A stretch of DNA of 64,000 bases from Pannonibacter phragmitetus DSM 14782 (GTDB taxonomy: Bacteria; Pseudomonadota; Alphaproteobacteria; Rhizobiales; Stappiaceae): positions 1 through 64,000 of the forward strand of contig NZ_KB908232.1 in the NCBI RefSeq assembly GCF_000382365.1, written 5' to 3'. The notes below the pieces were generated by a model, which was given only the letters and a program-made list of their open reading frames with translations, had not been told where the DNA came from and ran no database searches. How positions within the stretch are numbered: position 1 is the stretch's first letter; every line of letters begins with the position of its first letter. This document shows, in pieces, positions 44,297 to 53,028 of this stretch. The position numbers were made by a program, and so were the translations under genes.

Positions 44297-45046
44297 ATGC
44301 CCCCGCTTCTCGACGTGGAAGGTTTGTCAAAGCGCTTCCACATGTATCACCTCGACCAGGAACTGCACGCCTTCAGCGGCATTTCCTTCCGCCTCCATGC
44401 CGGCGAGTTCCTGTTGCTGCGGGGCGAAAACGGGGCTGGCAAATCCACCCTGTTGCGCACGCTCTACCGCAGCTACCTGCCGCAGGCCGGGCACATCTGG
44501 TACGCGGCCGGCGAAGGCCGCATCGACCTTGCAACAGCCGCCGATGTCGACATCACCCTGCTGCGGCGCCGTGACATCGGCTTCGTCACCCAGTTCCTGA
44601 CCGCGCGGCCGCGCGTTGCCGCCGTCGAGATCGTCGCCGAACCGCTGCGCCGGGCGGGCATGGCCAGAGCGGAGGCCCTTGACGAGGCACACCGCTGGCT
44701 TGAAGAATTCGGCGTGAAACGTGATCTGTGGCGTGCCTATCCCACCACGTTTTCCGGCGGCGAACAGCAGAAGGTCAACCTTGCCCGCGCTCTGATCCTG
44801 CCGCAGAAGCTTCTGCTTCTGGACGAGCCAACCGCCTCGCTCGATGCCGGTGCCCGCGCTGCACTGGTGCGGCGGCTGGCGGATCTGAAGGCCGGCGGAG
44901 TCGCCATGATCGGTGTTTTCCATCACCCGGGTGATGTGGCGGGCCTGATCGACCGGGAAATCCTTCTCACCACCCAGACTGAGCCGGAAACGGCGGTCCC
45001 CTACGCGCCTGCGGCAACCGGAGAACTTGATCATGTGGCTGTCTGA
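44297..45046 (+). CDS. phnL: PhnL, ABC-type ATPase of the C-P lyase pathway
   Basis: A 249-residue ATPase required with PhnG, H and I for coupling phosphonate to ATP-derived ribose. Walker A is RGENGAGKST, the signature is FSGGEQQK, and Walker B is LLLLDEPT. The switch position reads GVFHHPGDV, as in PhnL proteins. ATG 44297 lies 19 bp after the phnK stop. The end overlaps phnM by 14 bp. Confidence 0.95.
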   Translation: MPPLLDVEGLSKRFHMYHLDQELHAFSGISFRLHAGEFLLLRGENGAGKSTLLRTLYRSYLPQAGHIWYAAGEGRIDLATAADVDITLLRRRDIGFVTQFLTARPRVAAVEIVAEPLRRAGMARAEALDEAHRWLEEFGVKRDLWRAYPTTFSGGEQQKVNLARALILPQKLLLLDEPTASLDAGARAALVRRLADLKAGGVAMIGVFHHPGDVAGLIDREILLTTQTEPETAVPYAPAATGELDHVAV

Positions 45047-46205
45047 CTTTCGCATTGTCACCCCGAACGAGGTGATCGAACACGGCTCCCTGCGGATCGA
45101 GGATGGCTGCATCGCCGAACTGCGCGATACTCCGGTTGCGGGCGCAGAGCTTGAGGGGAACGGCCTTCTGCTGCTGCCCGGCTTTGTCGACATGCATGGC
45201 GACATGGTGGAACGCGAGGTCGAGCCGCGCCCGAATGTGCCGATGCCGCTGGAACTGGGGCTGCGCGATCTTGACCGGCGCCTCGCCGGATCAGGTTTCA
45301 CCACCGCCTATGCCGCCCTCTCCTTCAGTCCCATGTCCACCTACGGGCATCTGCGCAGCTATGAACACACCAGCGCCGTGATCCGCGAGCTGAAGGCAAT
45401 GCGGCACATGCTCAATGTCGATCACCGCGTCCACGCCCGGTTCGAGATCACCTTCCCCAAGGCACTCAGCGTCATCGAGGAATTGATCACGGAGGGAACC
45501 GTCGATCTCATTTCGCTCACCGACCACACGCCCGGCCAGGGCCAGTACCGCGACATCGAGCGGCACGTGCAGAAGATGGCCCGGGAAAGAGGCCTGAGCC
45601 GCGAAGAAGCGGCCGAGGCCATCGCCCGCCGCATCGAAGAGCGGACGCAGCCGGCCGGCGTTCTGGCCGAAACGCTCGAAGCCATTTCCAGCCTGTGCAT
45701 GGCGCATGGTGTCGCCCTTGCCAGCCATGACGACGACACAACGGACAAGGTGGAACTGATGCATGGCCTCGGCGTGGTCATCAGCGAATTCCCGGTGACG
45801 CTGGAGGCTGCCGCCGAAGCGCGCCGCTGCGGGCTGGCCACGGCCATGGGCGCTCCCAACGCCCTGCGCGGCCAGTCCTACTCCGGCAATCTCTCGGCCC
45901 GCGAGGCCCATGCCGCCGGTCTTCTCGACATGCTGGCCTCCGACTATCACCCCTCGGCCATGCTTCCGGCCCTGCTGGAACTCGCCGGAACAGACCGGGA
46001 TGGCCTTCCCGGCGCCGTGCGTCTGGCAACCCTCAACCCCGCAAAAGCCCTCGGTCTCGACGATCGCGGCTGCATCGAAACCGGCCGCCTCGCTGACCTT
46101 GTCATTGCAGATGATACGGGTATCGGCCATGTGCGGGCCACGCTGCGGCAGGGCCGGCTCATCTACTCCGGCGGCCATCTCGGGGCGCGCGCAAAGACGG
46201 CCTGA
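45033..46205 (+). CDS. phnM: PhnM, ribose 1-methylphosphonate 5-triphosphate diphosphatase
   Basis: A 390-residue amidohydrolase-fold enzyme that removes pyrophosphate from the PhnGHIL product to give the 5-phosphate, the substrate of PhnJ. Metal-binding and family motifs are FVDMHGDMVEREVEPRPN, SLTDHTPGQGQYRD, ASHDDDT and SDYHPSAMLPALLEL. The start ATG at 45033 lies within the end of phnL. It is the last gene of the first phn unit, followed by a hairpin and a repeat copy. Confidence 0.96.
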   Translation: MWLSDFRIVTPNEVIEHGSLRIEDGCIAELRDTPVAGAELEGNGLLLLPGFVDMHGDMVEREVEPRPNVPMPLELGLRDLDRRLAGSGFTTAYAALSFSPMSTYGHLRSYEHTSAVIRELKAMRHMLNVDHRVHARFEITFPKALSVIEELITEGTVDLISLTDHTPGQGQYRDIERHVQKMARERGLSREEAAEAIARRIEERTQPAGVLAETLEAISSLCMAHGVALASHDDDTTDKVELMHGLGVVISEFPVTLEAAAEARRCGLATAMGAPNALRGQSYSGNLSAREAHAAGLLDMLASDYHPSAMLPALLELAGTDRDGLPGAVRLATLNPAKALGLDDRGCIETGRLADLVIADDTGIGHVRATLRQGRLIYSGGHLGARAKTA

Positions 46206-46215
46206 GCCGCGCCTG

Positions 46216-46241
46216 CGGTGCCGCCACATGCGGCGGCACCG
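46216..46241 (+). terminator. Hairpin terminator after phnM
   Basis: CGGTGCCGCC (46216-46225) and GGCGGCACCG (46232-46241) form a perfect 10-bp GC-rich stem with a 6-base loop, 10 bp after the phnM stop. Only a weak pyrimidine run (TTCCTCTC) follows, so it may be a partial terminator or an mRNA 3' protector. Confidence 0.65.
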
Positions 46242-46249
46242 TTCCTCTC

Positions 46250-46351
46250 ATACCAAGGCTTTCGATGCTGACGCATCACGCCTTGAAAATGCTCAAGCGC
46301 CGCACGGGCTTAACCAATGCTCGATGAGTCAAGCTTATCGAACATTGGTAT
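46250..46351 (+). repeat. Hairpin repeat, copy 2 (complete)
   Basis: Runs from ATACCAAGGC to the inverted TTGGTAT. Inside are the GATGC-TGAC-GCATC palindrome and a terminal stem-loop (ACCAATGCTCGAT paired with TTATCGAACATTGGT). About 90% identical by eye to copy 3 at 52927. Its right end reads TGATACCAA on the minus strand and supplies the TGA stop of the methyltransferase gene. Confidence 0.85.
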
Positions 46352-47160
46352 CAGCCCGTTCTTGCCGGACGGGCCCGGCGCTGCGTCCAGCGCACCAGCG
46401 TGTCAAAGTGCATGTCCATCCGCGTCTCGCCCGAAAGGCCATGGGACGCGCAGATTTCCTGAAAATCCGCCATCACCCGCGACAGGCCAAGACGGCGGAC
46501 AACAGTCCAGACCACTGCCCGCGTCAGATAGAAATCGATCAGCTCCCGCGCTGTAAAGGCGCGGGACCAGGGCCAGCGCCGGCTGTGCGCGGTCAGGAAA
46601 CCGTCCAGTCCCGACAGTTCCTCATGGCTCGGCTCCTTGCGCTGCTCCCGGGCCTCCAGCTCCGCGCTGTTGGGATAATGTTTCCAGACATAGGCGTCGA
46701 ACCCGTCAAAGATCTGCCCCGGCCTGCGCCGGTTGCGCACAACCGCCAGAATGCCGCCCGGCGACAGGATCCGCGCAGCTTCGGCGTAGAATTTCGGCCG
46801 GTCGAACCAGTGCACGGCCGAACAGGCCACCACCAGCGAGGCAAAATCCGGCGGCAGGCTCAGCTGCTCGGCCGGGGCGCCGATGATCTGCACCTGCGGC
46901 GTATTGCGGAACCGGCGCATGAGCACGTGGCGCATGTCCTCTCCCGGCTCAGCCGCAATGACGCTCCAGCCATCACCAAGACCGGTGAGCAGATCGCCCG
47001 TCGAATTGCCCGGCCCCGCCCCCACATCGACGGCCACCTTCAGCCCGGAGCGGGCCGGACAGATCCGCGCCAGATGCGCAAACACCGCGGGTGGATACCC
47101 GGGACGGCCGGCCTCATAGAACTCGGCCAGTCCCTCGAACTGATGCGCTGTCTCGATCAT
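46351..47160 (-). CDS. Class I SAM-dependent methyltransferase linked to the phn locus
   Basis: A protein of ~269 residues. The SAM-binding motif I is VAVDVGAGPGNST, a later acidic motif is AAEPGEDM, and CSAVHWF and ILSPGGILAVV follow as in small-molecule methyltransferases. The start is taken as the ATG at 47160 (after AGGAAAAGG); an ATG at 47196 is also in frame. It is transcribed opposite to phnC, with a PhnF-like palindrome 59 bp upstream, which ties it to phosphonate metabolism. Substrate unknown. Its stop codon lies in repeat copy 2. Confidence 0.85.
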   Translation of the reverse strand: MIETAHQFEGLAEFYEAGRPGYPPAVFAHLARICPARSGLKVAVDVGAGPGNSTGDLLTGLGDGWSVIAAEPGEDMRHVLMRRFRNTPQVQIIGAPAEQLSLPPDFASLVVACSAVHWFDRPKFYAEAARILSPGGILAVVRNRRRPGQIFDGFDAYVWKHYPNSAELEAREQRKEPSHEELSGLDGFLTAHSRRWPWSRAFTARELIDFYLTRAVVWTVVRRLGLSRVMADFQEICASHGLSGETRMDMHFDTLVRWTQRRARPARTG

Positions 47161-47218
47161 TGCCTTTTCCTGACGCACCGGCCCGGCAAATGGCATGGAG
47201 CCGGCGGACAGTGTGAAA

Positions 47219-47234
47219 ATTGGTTCGAATGACT
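47219..47234. promoter_or_regulatory. Putative PhnF operator (site C), upstream of the methyltransferase
   Basis: ATTGGTTCGAATGACT matches the perfect palindrome at 39581 in 13 of 16 bases, keeping the TTCGAA centre. It lies in the 340-bp divergent gap between the methyltransferase and phnC. The rest of that gap (47235-47450) shows no gene or repeat. Confidence 0.55.
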
Positions 47235-47450
47235 TTCCGCCGTTTACATGACAGTTCAGCGAAGGACAGATGAACCTTTCATTGCAGCAAACTCCGGCCG
47301 TCAGCCCAGCCCACAGGCTAACCTATTGGATTGATGAGTTTAAACCGGGCTTCAGCCACCTCCTGAAAGACTTTCCGCAGCGGGAACAACGTCCCTTGCC
47401 CGTAAAAGCTGCATATCAGTCACGGATACGTCACAAAGGCCCAGACGAAA

Positions 47451-47466
47451 ATTCATTCGGATGACG
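47451..47466. promoter_or_regulatory. Putative PhnF operator (site B), upstream of phnC
   Basis: ATTCATTCGGATGACG matches the palindrome at 39581 in 13 of 16 bases (left arm perfect). It lies 35 bp upstream of the phnC start, a position suited to repression of the phnCDE transport operon. Confidence 0.6.
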
Positions 47467-47501
47467 CGGCGCTGTTACAGAGGGCGGGCAGTCTTCCCGT
47501 C

Positions 47502-48308
47502 ATGGAACAGAACATCCTTTCCCTCTCCGGCCTCGGCCGCTCCTTCGGCGCCACGCGCGCCGTCGACAACGTCACGCTCTCCATTGCCCCGGGCCAGTTC
47601 GTCGGGGTGATCGGACGCTCGGGCGCAGGCAAATCCACGCTGCTGCGCCTGATCAACCGGCTGATCGACCCGAGTGAAGGGACGATCCATTTCGGCGGTC
47701 TCAATGTCGGTGCGCTGAAGGGCAAGGCCCTGCGCGCCTGGCGCCGGGACTGCGCCATGATTTTCCAGCAGTTCAATCTGGTGGAACGGCTCGACGTTCT
47801 CACCAATGTGCTGGTCGGACGCCTCTCTGCCCACGGCTTCCTCAGTTCCATGGCGATGCAGTTCTCCGACGAGGAGCGCACGCTCGCCATCCACGCCCTT
47901 GACCGGCTTGACATGGCCCCGCAAGCGCTGCAACGGGCCGGAACGCTTTCCGGCGGCCAGCAGCAGCGTGTCGCCATCGCCCGCGCCCTCGTGCAGAACC
48001 CGCGCATCCTGCTTGCCGACGAGCCGATCGCAAGCCTTGATCCCGGCAATGCGACCCGCGTGATGGATGCCCTGCGCACCATCAACCGCGAGGATGGCAT
48101 CACCATCCTCGTCAACCTTCACACCCTCGACACCGCCCGCACCTACTGCGACCGGATCATCGCCATGCGCTCCGGCCGGGTGATGTTCGATGGCGCGCCG
48201 CGGCTGCTCACCTGCGAGGTGATGCGCAGCATCTACGGCAGCGAGGACCTCGAGGACTTCACCGAAACCGTGACATCGACGAGCCTCAGGGTCGCGATGC
48301 AGGCCTGA
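47502..48308 (+). CDS. phnC: PhnC, phosphonate ABC transporter ATPase
   Basis: A 268-residue ATPase. Walker A is GRSGAGKST, the Q-loop is in [12 protein letters not shown] (a PhnC hallmark), the signature is LSGGQQQR, and Walker B is ILLADEPI. The switch histidine is in VNLHTLDTA. It energises phosphonate import with PhnD and PhnE. First gene of the second phn transcription unit. Confidence 0.96.
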   Translation: MEQNILSLSGLGRSFGATRAVDNVTLSIAPGQFVGVIGRSGAGKSTLLRLINRLIDPSEGTIHFGGLNVGALKGKALRAWRRDCAMIFQQFNLVERLDVLTNVLVGRLSAHGFLSSMAMQFSDEERTLAIHALDRLDMAPQALQRAGTLSGGQQQRVAIARALVQNPRILLADEPIASLDPGNATRVMDALRTINREDGITILVNLHTLDTARTYCDRIIAMRSGRVMFDGAPRLLTCEVMRSIYGSEDLEDFTETVTSTSLRVAMQA

Positions 48309-48327
48309 CCTCTCAAGGGAGACTGAC

Positions 48328-49236
48328 ATGCGTATCATTGCCGCCGCCACCGTGCTTGCCCTCGGCCTCGGTGCAACCACCGCCCACGCCCAGGACTGGA
48401 AGAACGACTACAAGGTCGTCAAGTTCGGCATTCTCTCGGGCGAGAACGAAAGCGACCGCGTCTCCCGCTACACCCCCTTCAAGGACTATCTGAAGCGGAC
48501 GGTAGGTGTGGATGTGGAGATCTTCACGGCCGGAAACTACGATGGCGTGATCCAGGCGCTCGCGGCCAACCAGATCGAATTCGCCTTCCTCGGCTCCTCC
48601 GCCTATGCGGCCGCCTACACGGAGTCCGAAGGCGGCATGATCCCGCTTCTGACACAGGTGCAGCAGGACGGTTCCACCGGCTACTTCTCGGTCATCGCCG
48701 TGCGCTGTGACAGCCCCTACAAGAAGATCGAGGACCTGAAGGGCAAGACGCTCGCCTTTGCCGATCCGGACAGCACCTCGGGCTACAACGTGCCCTACTA
48801 CAATCTCGACAAGCAAGGCTTCAAGCCGTCCGAATTCTTTGGCGCAACGCCCTTCTCCGGCAGCCATGAAGCGGGAGTTGCCGGTGTCGCCAACGGCCAG
48901 TTCGACGCGGCCGCCACCTATATCAACAACGAGATCAACGGCATTCCGCAGCGCATGGAAGCCAAGGGCATGATCCAGAAGGGCGAGATCTGCTGGATCT
49001 GGCAGTCACCGGAAATCACCTCCGGTCCTTTTGCGGCCCGCGCCAATCTGCCGGAAGGCCTGATCACCGCAATGAAGGACGCGGTCAAGAACGTCCCCAC
49101 GGCCGATCCGGTGGCCTTCAAGGAAATGTCCGGCGCCGAAAAATCCACGGCCAAGGGCTATGTCGAGGTCGACCATGACCGCTACCAGTGGATCATCGAC
49201 ATGCGCGACTGGTTCAAGAAGCAGCGCCGGAGCTGA
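48328..49236 (+). CDS. phnD: PhnD, phosphonate-binding periplasmic protein
   Basis: A 302-residue receptor with a Sec signal peptide ending near TTAHAQDW. Family landmarks are VKFGILSGENESDR, GNYDGVIQALAANQIEFAFL and DLKGKTLAFADPDSTSGYNV. The latter carries the serine/threonine residues that hold the phosphonate group. It follows phnC by 19 bp. It is separated from phnE1 by a repeat copy. Confidence 0.96.
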   Translation: MRIIAAATVLALGLGATTAHAQDWKNDYKVVKFGILSGENESDRVSRYTPFKDYLKRTVGVDVEIFTAGNYDGVIQALAANQIEFAFLGSSAYAAAYTESEGGMIPLLTQVQQDGSTGYFSVIAVRCDSPYKKIEDLKGKTLAFADPDSTSGYNVPYYNLDKQGFKPSEFFGATPFSGSHEAGVAGVANGQFDAAATYINNEINGIPQRMEAKGMIQKGEICWIWQSPEITSGPFAARANLPEGLITAMKDAVKNVPTADPVAFKEMSGAEKSTAKGYVEVDHDRYQWIIDMRDWFKKQRRS

Positions 49237-49253
49237 CATCAGCGCTCTGTGAA

Positions 49254-49353
49254 CAAGACCAACTCCCGATGAGCCTTGTTCATCGGGAGTTGGTCAAGCT
49301 CATGCCGCACTTGAGCAATTTCAGGGCGTGATGCGTCAGCATCGCAAGACCTG
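49254..49353 (-). repeat. Hairpin repeat, copy 4 (inverted, inside the phnD-phnE gap)
   Basis: Read on the minus strand it contains CGATGCTGACGCATCACGCC followed by CTGAAATTGCTCAAG. It ends in a strong stem-loop (ACCAACTCCCGATGA pairing with TCATCGGGAGTTGGT). The outer ATACCAA end is decayed. It lies wholly between phnD and phnE1, so it is transcribed within the operon and may form a strong RNA structure there. Confidence 0.8.
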
Positions 49354-49402
49354 GGGCGGTGACGCTGGGCATTGGCAGAAAATACGCAGCAACGGACAGC
49401 TC

Positions 49403-50314
49403 ATGACCCTTGTATCCCCGACAGTAACGGCCTTCGAGCGGGACTATGCCGCGCAACGCAGCCGCGCCCGGCTGACTTTCCTTGTCGTCTCGGCCCTCCT
49501 TCTGGTGCTGTTTCTGGTCACGGCCGGATTTTCCGACTTCTTCAAGGTCAGCCAGATCACACTCGCCGACGGCAGCCGCGCCGAGCGCTGGGTGCTGCTG
49601 GCCGGCCTGCCCCGGCTTGGCGAATATCTGTACAAGACCATCCCCGTCCTATCGCCCGCCAGCCTCGGCGAAGATCTGGCCGAATGGTTCTGGCGCTGGA
49701 AGGTCTGGCTCTGGCTGCTGCTGGAAACAATCCTGATAGCCTTCATGGCGACTGTTCTGGGCCTTGCCGGCGGTTTCCTGCTGTCCTTCTTCGCTGCCCG
49801 CAACCTGACACCGGGCCCTGTCACGCTGTGGGTTTCGCGGCGGGTGCTGGAAATTGCCCGGACTGTGCCGGATCTGGTCTTTGCACTGATCTTCGTTTTC
49901 TGCTTCGGCGCCGGGCCCCTGGCCGGTATGCTCGCCATCGCCTTCCACACCGCCGGTTCGCTCGGAAAGCTCTATTCCGAAGTGAACGAAAACATCGACA
50001 TGCGCCCGCTGGAAGGTGTGAAGGCGGCAGGCGGCAGCTGGTTCGACCAGATCCGCTATGGCGCGGTGCCACAGGTCATGCCGAATATCATCAGCTACAC
50101 GCTGCTGCGCTTCGAGATCAACGTCCGCTCCTCCTCGATCATCGGCTATGTGGGCGCCGGCGGTCTTGGACAGGAGTTCCGCACCGCCTTGTCCTATCAG
50201 GAATACACCGACCTTTCGGCCCTGTTCCTGATCATCCTGGTCACCGTCACCGTGATCGACTGGCTGTCGGAAAAGCTCCGCCATCACATCATCGGCCTGG
50301 AAAGGAACGCGTGA
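49403..50314 (+). CDS. phnE: PhnE, phosphonate ABC transporter permease (first copy)
   Basis: A 303-residue permease with a cytosolic N-terminus, helix 1 at LTFLVVSALLLVLFLVTAGF and several further helices. The EAA loop includes GVKAAGGSWFDQIRYGAVPQ followed by VMPN. The frame is open to 49328, but that segment is repeat copy 4, so the ATG at 49403 is chosen although its ribosome site is weak. The stop overlaps the start of the second permease (TGATG). Confidence 0.94.
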   Translation: MTLVSPTVTAFERDYAAQRSRARLTFLVVSALLLVLFLVTAGFSDFFKVSQITLADGSRAERWVLLAGLPRLGEYLYKTIPVLSPASLGEDLAEWFWRWKVWLWLLLETILIAFMATVLGLAGGFLLSFFAARNLTPGPVTLWVSRRVLEIARTVPDLVFALIFVFCFGAGPLAGMLAIAFHTAGSLGKLYSEVNENIDMRPLEGVKAAGGSWFDQIRYGAVPQVMPNIISYTLLRFEINVRSSSIIGYVGAGGLGQEFRTALSYQEYTDLSALFLIILVTVTVIDWLSEKLRHHIIGLERNA

Positions 50315-51213
50315 TGCAGCGCGACACCGCATATCGTCACGGCCCGGCTGCCGCCCCTGCCATCACCGCAGCCGAAATCGCCCGTGCCAGAGCCCGCCTG
50401 CCACATGCCTTCCGGCGCCCTCCGCTGCAGCGGTTCGCCCGGCCGTGCTTCTGGCTTGCTTTCACGGCCCTTTTTGCCTGGTGCCTCCATGATTTCGATG
50501 CGTCGCCCGAACGGCTCTGGAACGGACTGCAACGCCTTGGCCGGGTGCTGTCCTTCATGTTCCCGCCCCATATCTGGACGTCCTGGCGGGAAATGTCGGA
50601 GATCCTGACCGGCCTTGCCCAAACCCTGTCGATGGCCTTCCTCGGAACCGTGCTGGGCGCCTTCATCGCCTTTCCCCTTTCCTTCCTTGGCGCCCAGAAC
50701 ATCAACCGCATTCCGTTCCTGCGCTTCGGCGTGCGGCGCGGCTTTGATATCATCCGCGCCTTCGAGACGCTGATCCTGGCGTTGATCTTCATCCGCGCCT
50801 TCGGCCTTGGCCCTCTGGCCGGTGTGCTGGCGATTGCCGTCAGCGAGATAGGTGTGCTGGCCAAACTTTACGCCGAAGCCATCGAAAACACCTCGAAGAA
50901 GCCAGTCGAAGGCGTCATCGCCTCGGGCGGCGCACCGCTGCAATCCGTCCGCTTTGGCATTCTGCCACAGGTCCTGCCCGTGCTTCTGTCGATCACGCTC
51001 TACAATTTTGAATCCAATGTCCGCTCCGGCACGATCCTCGGCATCGTCGGCGCGGGCGGCATCGGCTTCCTGCTTTCCGACCGCATCGGCGCCTACCGCT
51101 GGGACGAGGCTTGGTCGATCATCTTCCTGATCATCGCCATGGTCTATGTCATCGACGCGCTATCGGCAGTCATCCGCACCCGTTTCATCGGCACATACAA
51201 CGGTACAAGATAA
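50314..51213 (+). CDS. phnE: PhnE, phosphonate ABC transporter permease (second copy)
   Basis: A 299-residue permease with a long basic N-terminal tail (~50 residues). Its EAA loop contains [20 protein letters not shown] followed by VLPV, and it keeps the [20 protein letters not shown] segment. Paired phnE genes are known from other alphaproteobacteria, and the two subunits probably form a heterodimeric channel. It is coupled to both neighbours by overlaps. Confidence 0.95.
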   Translation: MQRDTAYRHGPAAAPAITAAEIARARARLPHAFRRPPLQRFARPCFWLAFTALFAWCLHDFDASPERLWNGLQRLGRVLSFMFPPHIWTSWREMSEILTGLAQTLSMAFLGTVLGAFIAFPLSFLGAQNINRIPFLRFGVRRGFDIIRAFETLILALIFIRAFGLGPLAGVLAIAVSEIGVLAKLYAEAIENTSKKPVEGVIASGGAPLQSVRFGILPQVLPVLLSITLYNFESNVRSGTILGIVGAGGIGFLLSDRIGAYRWDEAWSIIFLIIAMVYVIDALSAVIRTRFIGTYNGTR

Positions 51214-51821
51214 TGAAAACACTCTCCGAAGCCCCCAGCATCCATGAAACCGCAACGGTGGTTGATTGCCAGATCGGCAAGTGGACCGAAATCATGGCGC
51301 ATGTTTCCATGCGGGAATCGAGCCTTGGTGATTACTCCTACATCGTCAAGGGCGGCAACATTGTCTGGTCAACCATCGGCAAGTTCTGTTCGATTGCCGA
51401 AGGCGCACGCATCAATCCGGGCAACCATGCCACCTGGCGCGCCAGCCAGCACCACTTCACCTACCGCGCTGCCCAATACGGCCTCGGCGAGGACGATGCC
51501 GAGTTCTTCCTGTGGCGCAAGGATCATTGGGTCACCATCGGCCACGATGTCTGGATCGGTCATGGGGTCACGGTTCTGGCCGGGGTCACCGTGGGCACCG
51601 GTGCGGTCGTTGGCGCAGGCGCCGTGGTCTCCAAGGATGTGCCGCCCTACACCATTGCCGGCGGCGTTCCGGCCCGTCCGATCAAGCGGCGTTTCTCCGA
51701 AGCTCAGGCCGAAGCCCTGCAGGCCATTGCCTGGTGGGACTGGAGCCATGACGCCCTGCGCGAAGCCCTCCCGGATATCCGCATGCTGTCCATTGATGAG
51801 TTCATCGAAAAATACCGCTGA
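51213..51821 (+). CDS. Left-handed beta-helix (hexapeptide) acyltransferase of the phn operon
   Basis: A 202-residue protein. Hexapeptide turns run from residue ~15 to ~170 (for example [20 protein letters not shown] and [20 protein letters not shown]). A His in the catalytic position of xenobiotic/DapH-type acetyltransferases is visible (NPGNHATWR). Proteins of this kind recur in C-P lyase operons and are annotated as phosphonate metabolism proteins. The likely role is acetylation of an amino-phosphonate, as PhnO does with a different fold. The start overlaps the phnE2 stop. Confidence 0.85.
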   Translation: MKTLSEAPSIHETATVVDCQIGKWTEIMAHVSMRESSLGDYSYIVKGGNIVWSTIGKFCSIAEGARINPGNHATWRASQHHFTYRAAQYGLGEDDAEFFLWRKDHWVTIGHDVWIGHGVTVLAGVTVGTGAVVGAGAVVSKDVPPYTIAGGVPARPIKRRFSEAQAEALQAIAWWDWSHDALREALPDIRMLSIDEFIEKYR

Positions 51822-51997
51822 CACCGTTTCACGATGAGCGCACCAGACCAGATGGTCAGGGCGTGCAATCCCGGCATCCGGCGGCGGAACAGGAGGCAGG
51901 AGGCCCACCTTCGGCCCCGGGGGATCTTGCGCCGCCGCGCGTGCCGGGGCACAAGCAGTGCGGACCTGACTTGATCCGGAAACCGGGAGGAACGCGG

Positions 51998-52927
51998 ATG
52001 ATCTTGTGTTGCGGCGAAGCGCTGATGGACATGCTGCCCAGGACCGTTGGCACGGAAGGCACAGTCTTTTTGCCGGTACCGGGCGGCGCCATCTTCAACA
52101 CGGCCCTTGCGCTTGGCCGCCTCGGCAACCGCGCAGGCTTCCTCTGCGGCATTTCAACGGATCTCTTTGGCGAGCAGCTTCTGGCCCATCTTGCGGCCTC
52201 CGGCGTCACTTCAGACCTGTGCATCCGCTCTGCCCGTCCCACGACGCTCGCCTTCGTGCGCCTCGTCAATGGAGACGCCACCTACACCTTCTATGATGAG
52301 AACTCGGCCGGGCGGCTGATCACGCCGGAGGACCTGCCGGTGCTGCCGGACGGGACAAGCGCCCTGCACTTCGGTGCCATCAGCCTGATCGGCGAGCCTT
52401 GCGGTACCGCCTATGAGGCCCTGCTGACACGTGAGGCCCCCGCCCGTGTGATCTCGCTCGATCCCAACATCCGCCCCGGTTTCATCACCGATGAAGCTGC
52501 CTACCGCGCCCGCCTTGCCCGCATCATTCCGCAGGCAGACATCATCAAGGTCTCGCATGAGGACCTGGACTGGCTGGCCCCCGGCGAGCCGTTCCAGGCT
52601 CTTGCACAAGGCTGGATCGCCAGCGGCGCGAAGATCGTCATCCTCACGCTGGGCAAGGATGGCGCAAGGGCTTTGACCCGCACGCTCGACGTGACCGTTC
52701 CTGCCCGCAAGGTCGAGGTGGTGGATACGGTCGGCGCCGGCGACACGTTCAACGCAGGTTTCCTCTCGGCGCTGGACGATGCGGACCTCCTGACCAAGGA
52801 GGCGATTGCAGGCATCGCGGACCAGAGCCTTGCAGCCGCACTGGCCCGTGCGGTCGCGGTCGCGGCCATCACGGTTTCACGCGCGGGCGCCAATCCGCCT
52901 TTCCGCAGCGAACTTTCCGGCATCTGA
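51998..52927 (+). CDS. PfkB-family sugar kinase (fructokinase-like)
   Basis: A 309-residue ribokinase-fold kinase. The substrate-binding GGAIFNTALALGRLG comes first. The catalytic DTVGAGDTFNAGFLSAL holds the general base aspartate and anion hole. GGGAGG sets the start at 51998. Position at the end of the phn operon is notable: C-P lyase pathways end in ribose phosphates and need PhnN/PhnP-type steps. No phnN or phnP is present in the window, so a kinase role on a ribose product is possible but unproven. The TGA stop comes from the adjoining repeat. Confidence 0.87.
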   Translation: MILCCGEALMDMLPRTVGTEGTVFLPVPGGAIFNTALALGRLGNRAGFLCGISTDLFGEQLLAHLAASGVTSDLCIRSARPTTLAFVRLVNGDATYTFYDENSAGRLITPEDLPVLPDGTSALHFGAISLIGEPCGTAYEALLTREAPARVISLDPNIRPGFITDEAAYRARLARIIPQADIIKVSHEDLDWLAPGEPFQALAQGWIASGAKIVILTLGKDGARALTRTLDVTVPARKVEVVDTVGAGDTFNAGFLSALDDADLLTKEAIAGIADQSLAAALARAVAVAAITVSRAGANPPFRSELSGI

Positions 52928-53028
52928 TACCAAGGCTTTCGATGCTGACGCATCACGCCTTGAAATTGCTCAAGCGCCGCACGGGCTTAACCAACGCTCG
53001 ACAAGTCAAGCTCATCGAGCATTGGTAT
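52927..53028 (+). repeat. Hairpin repeat, copy 3 (complete)
   Basis: Runs from ATACCAAGGC (its first A is the last base of the pfkB TGA stop) to TTGGTAT at 53028. It contains the GATGC-TGAC-GCATC palindrome and a right-hand stem-loop (ACCAACGCTCGA with TCGAGCATTGGT). Nearly identical to copy 2, with differences in the right-hand loop. Confidence 0.85.

Noticed and set aside
49328-49402. Upstream start of phnE1
   Set aside because: The extra 25 residues are encoded by repeat copy 4 and are not part of PhnE proteins.
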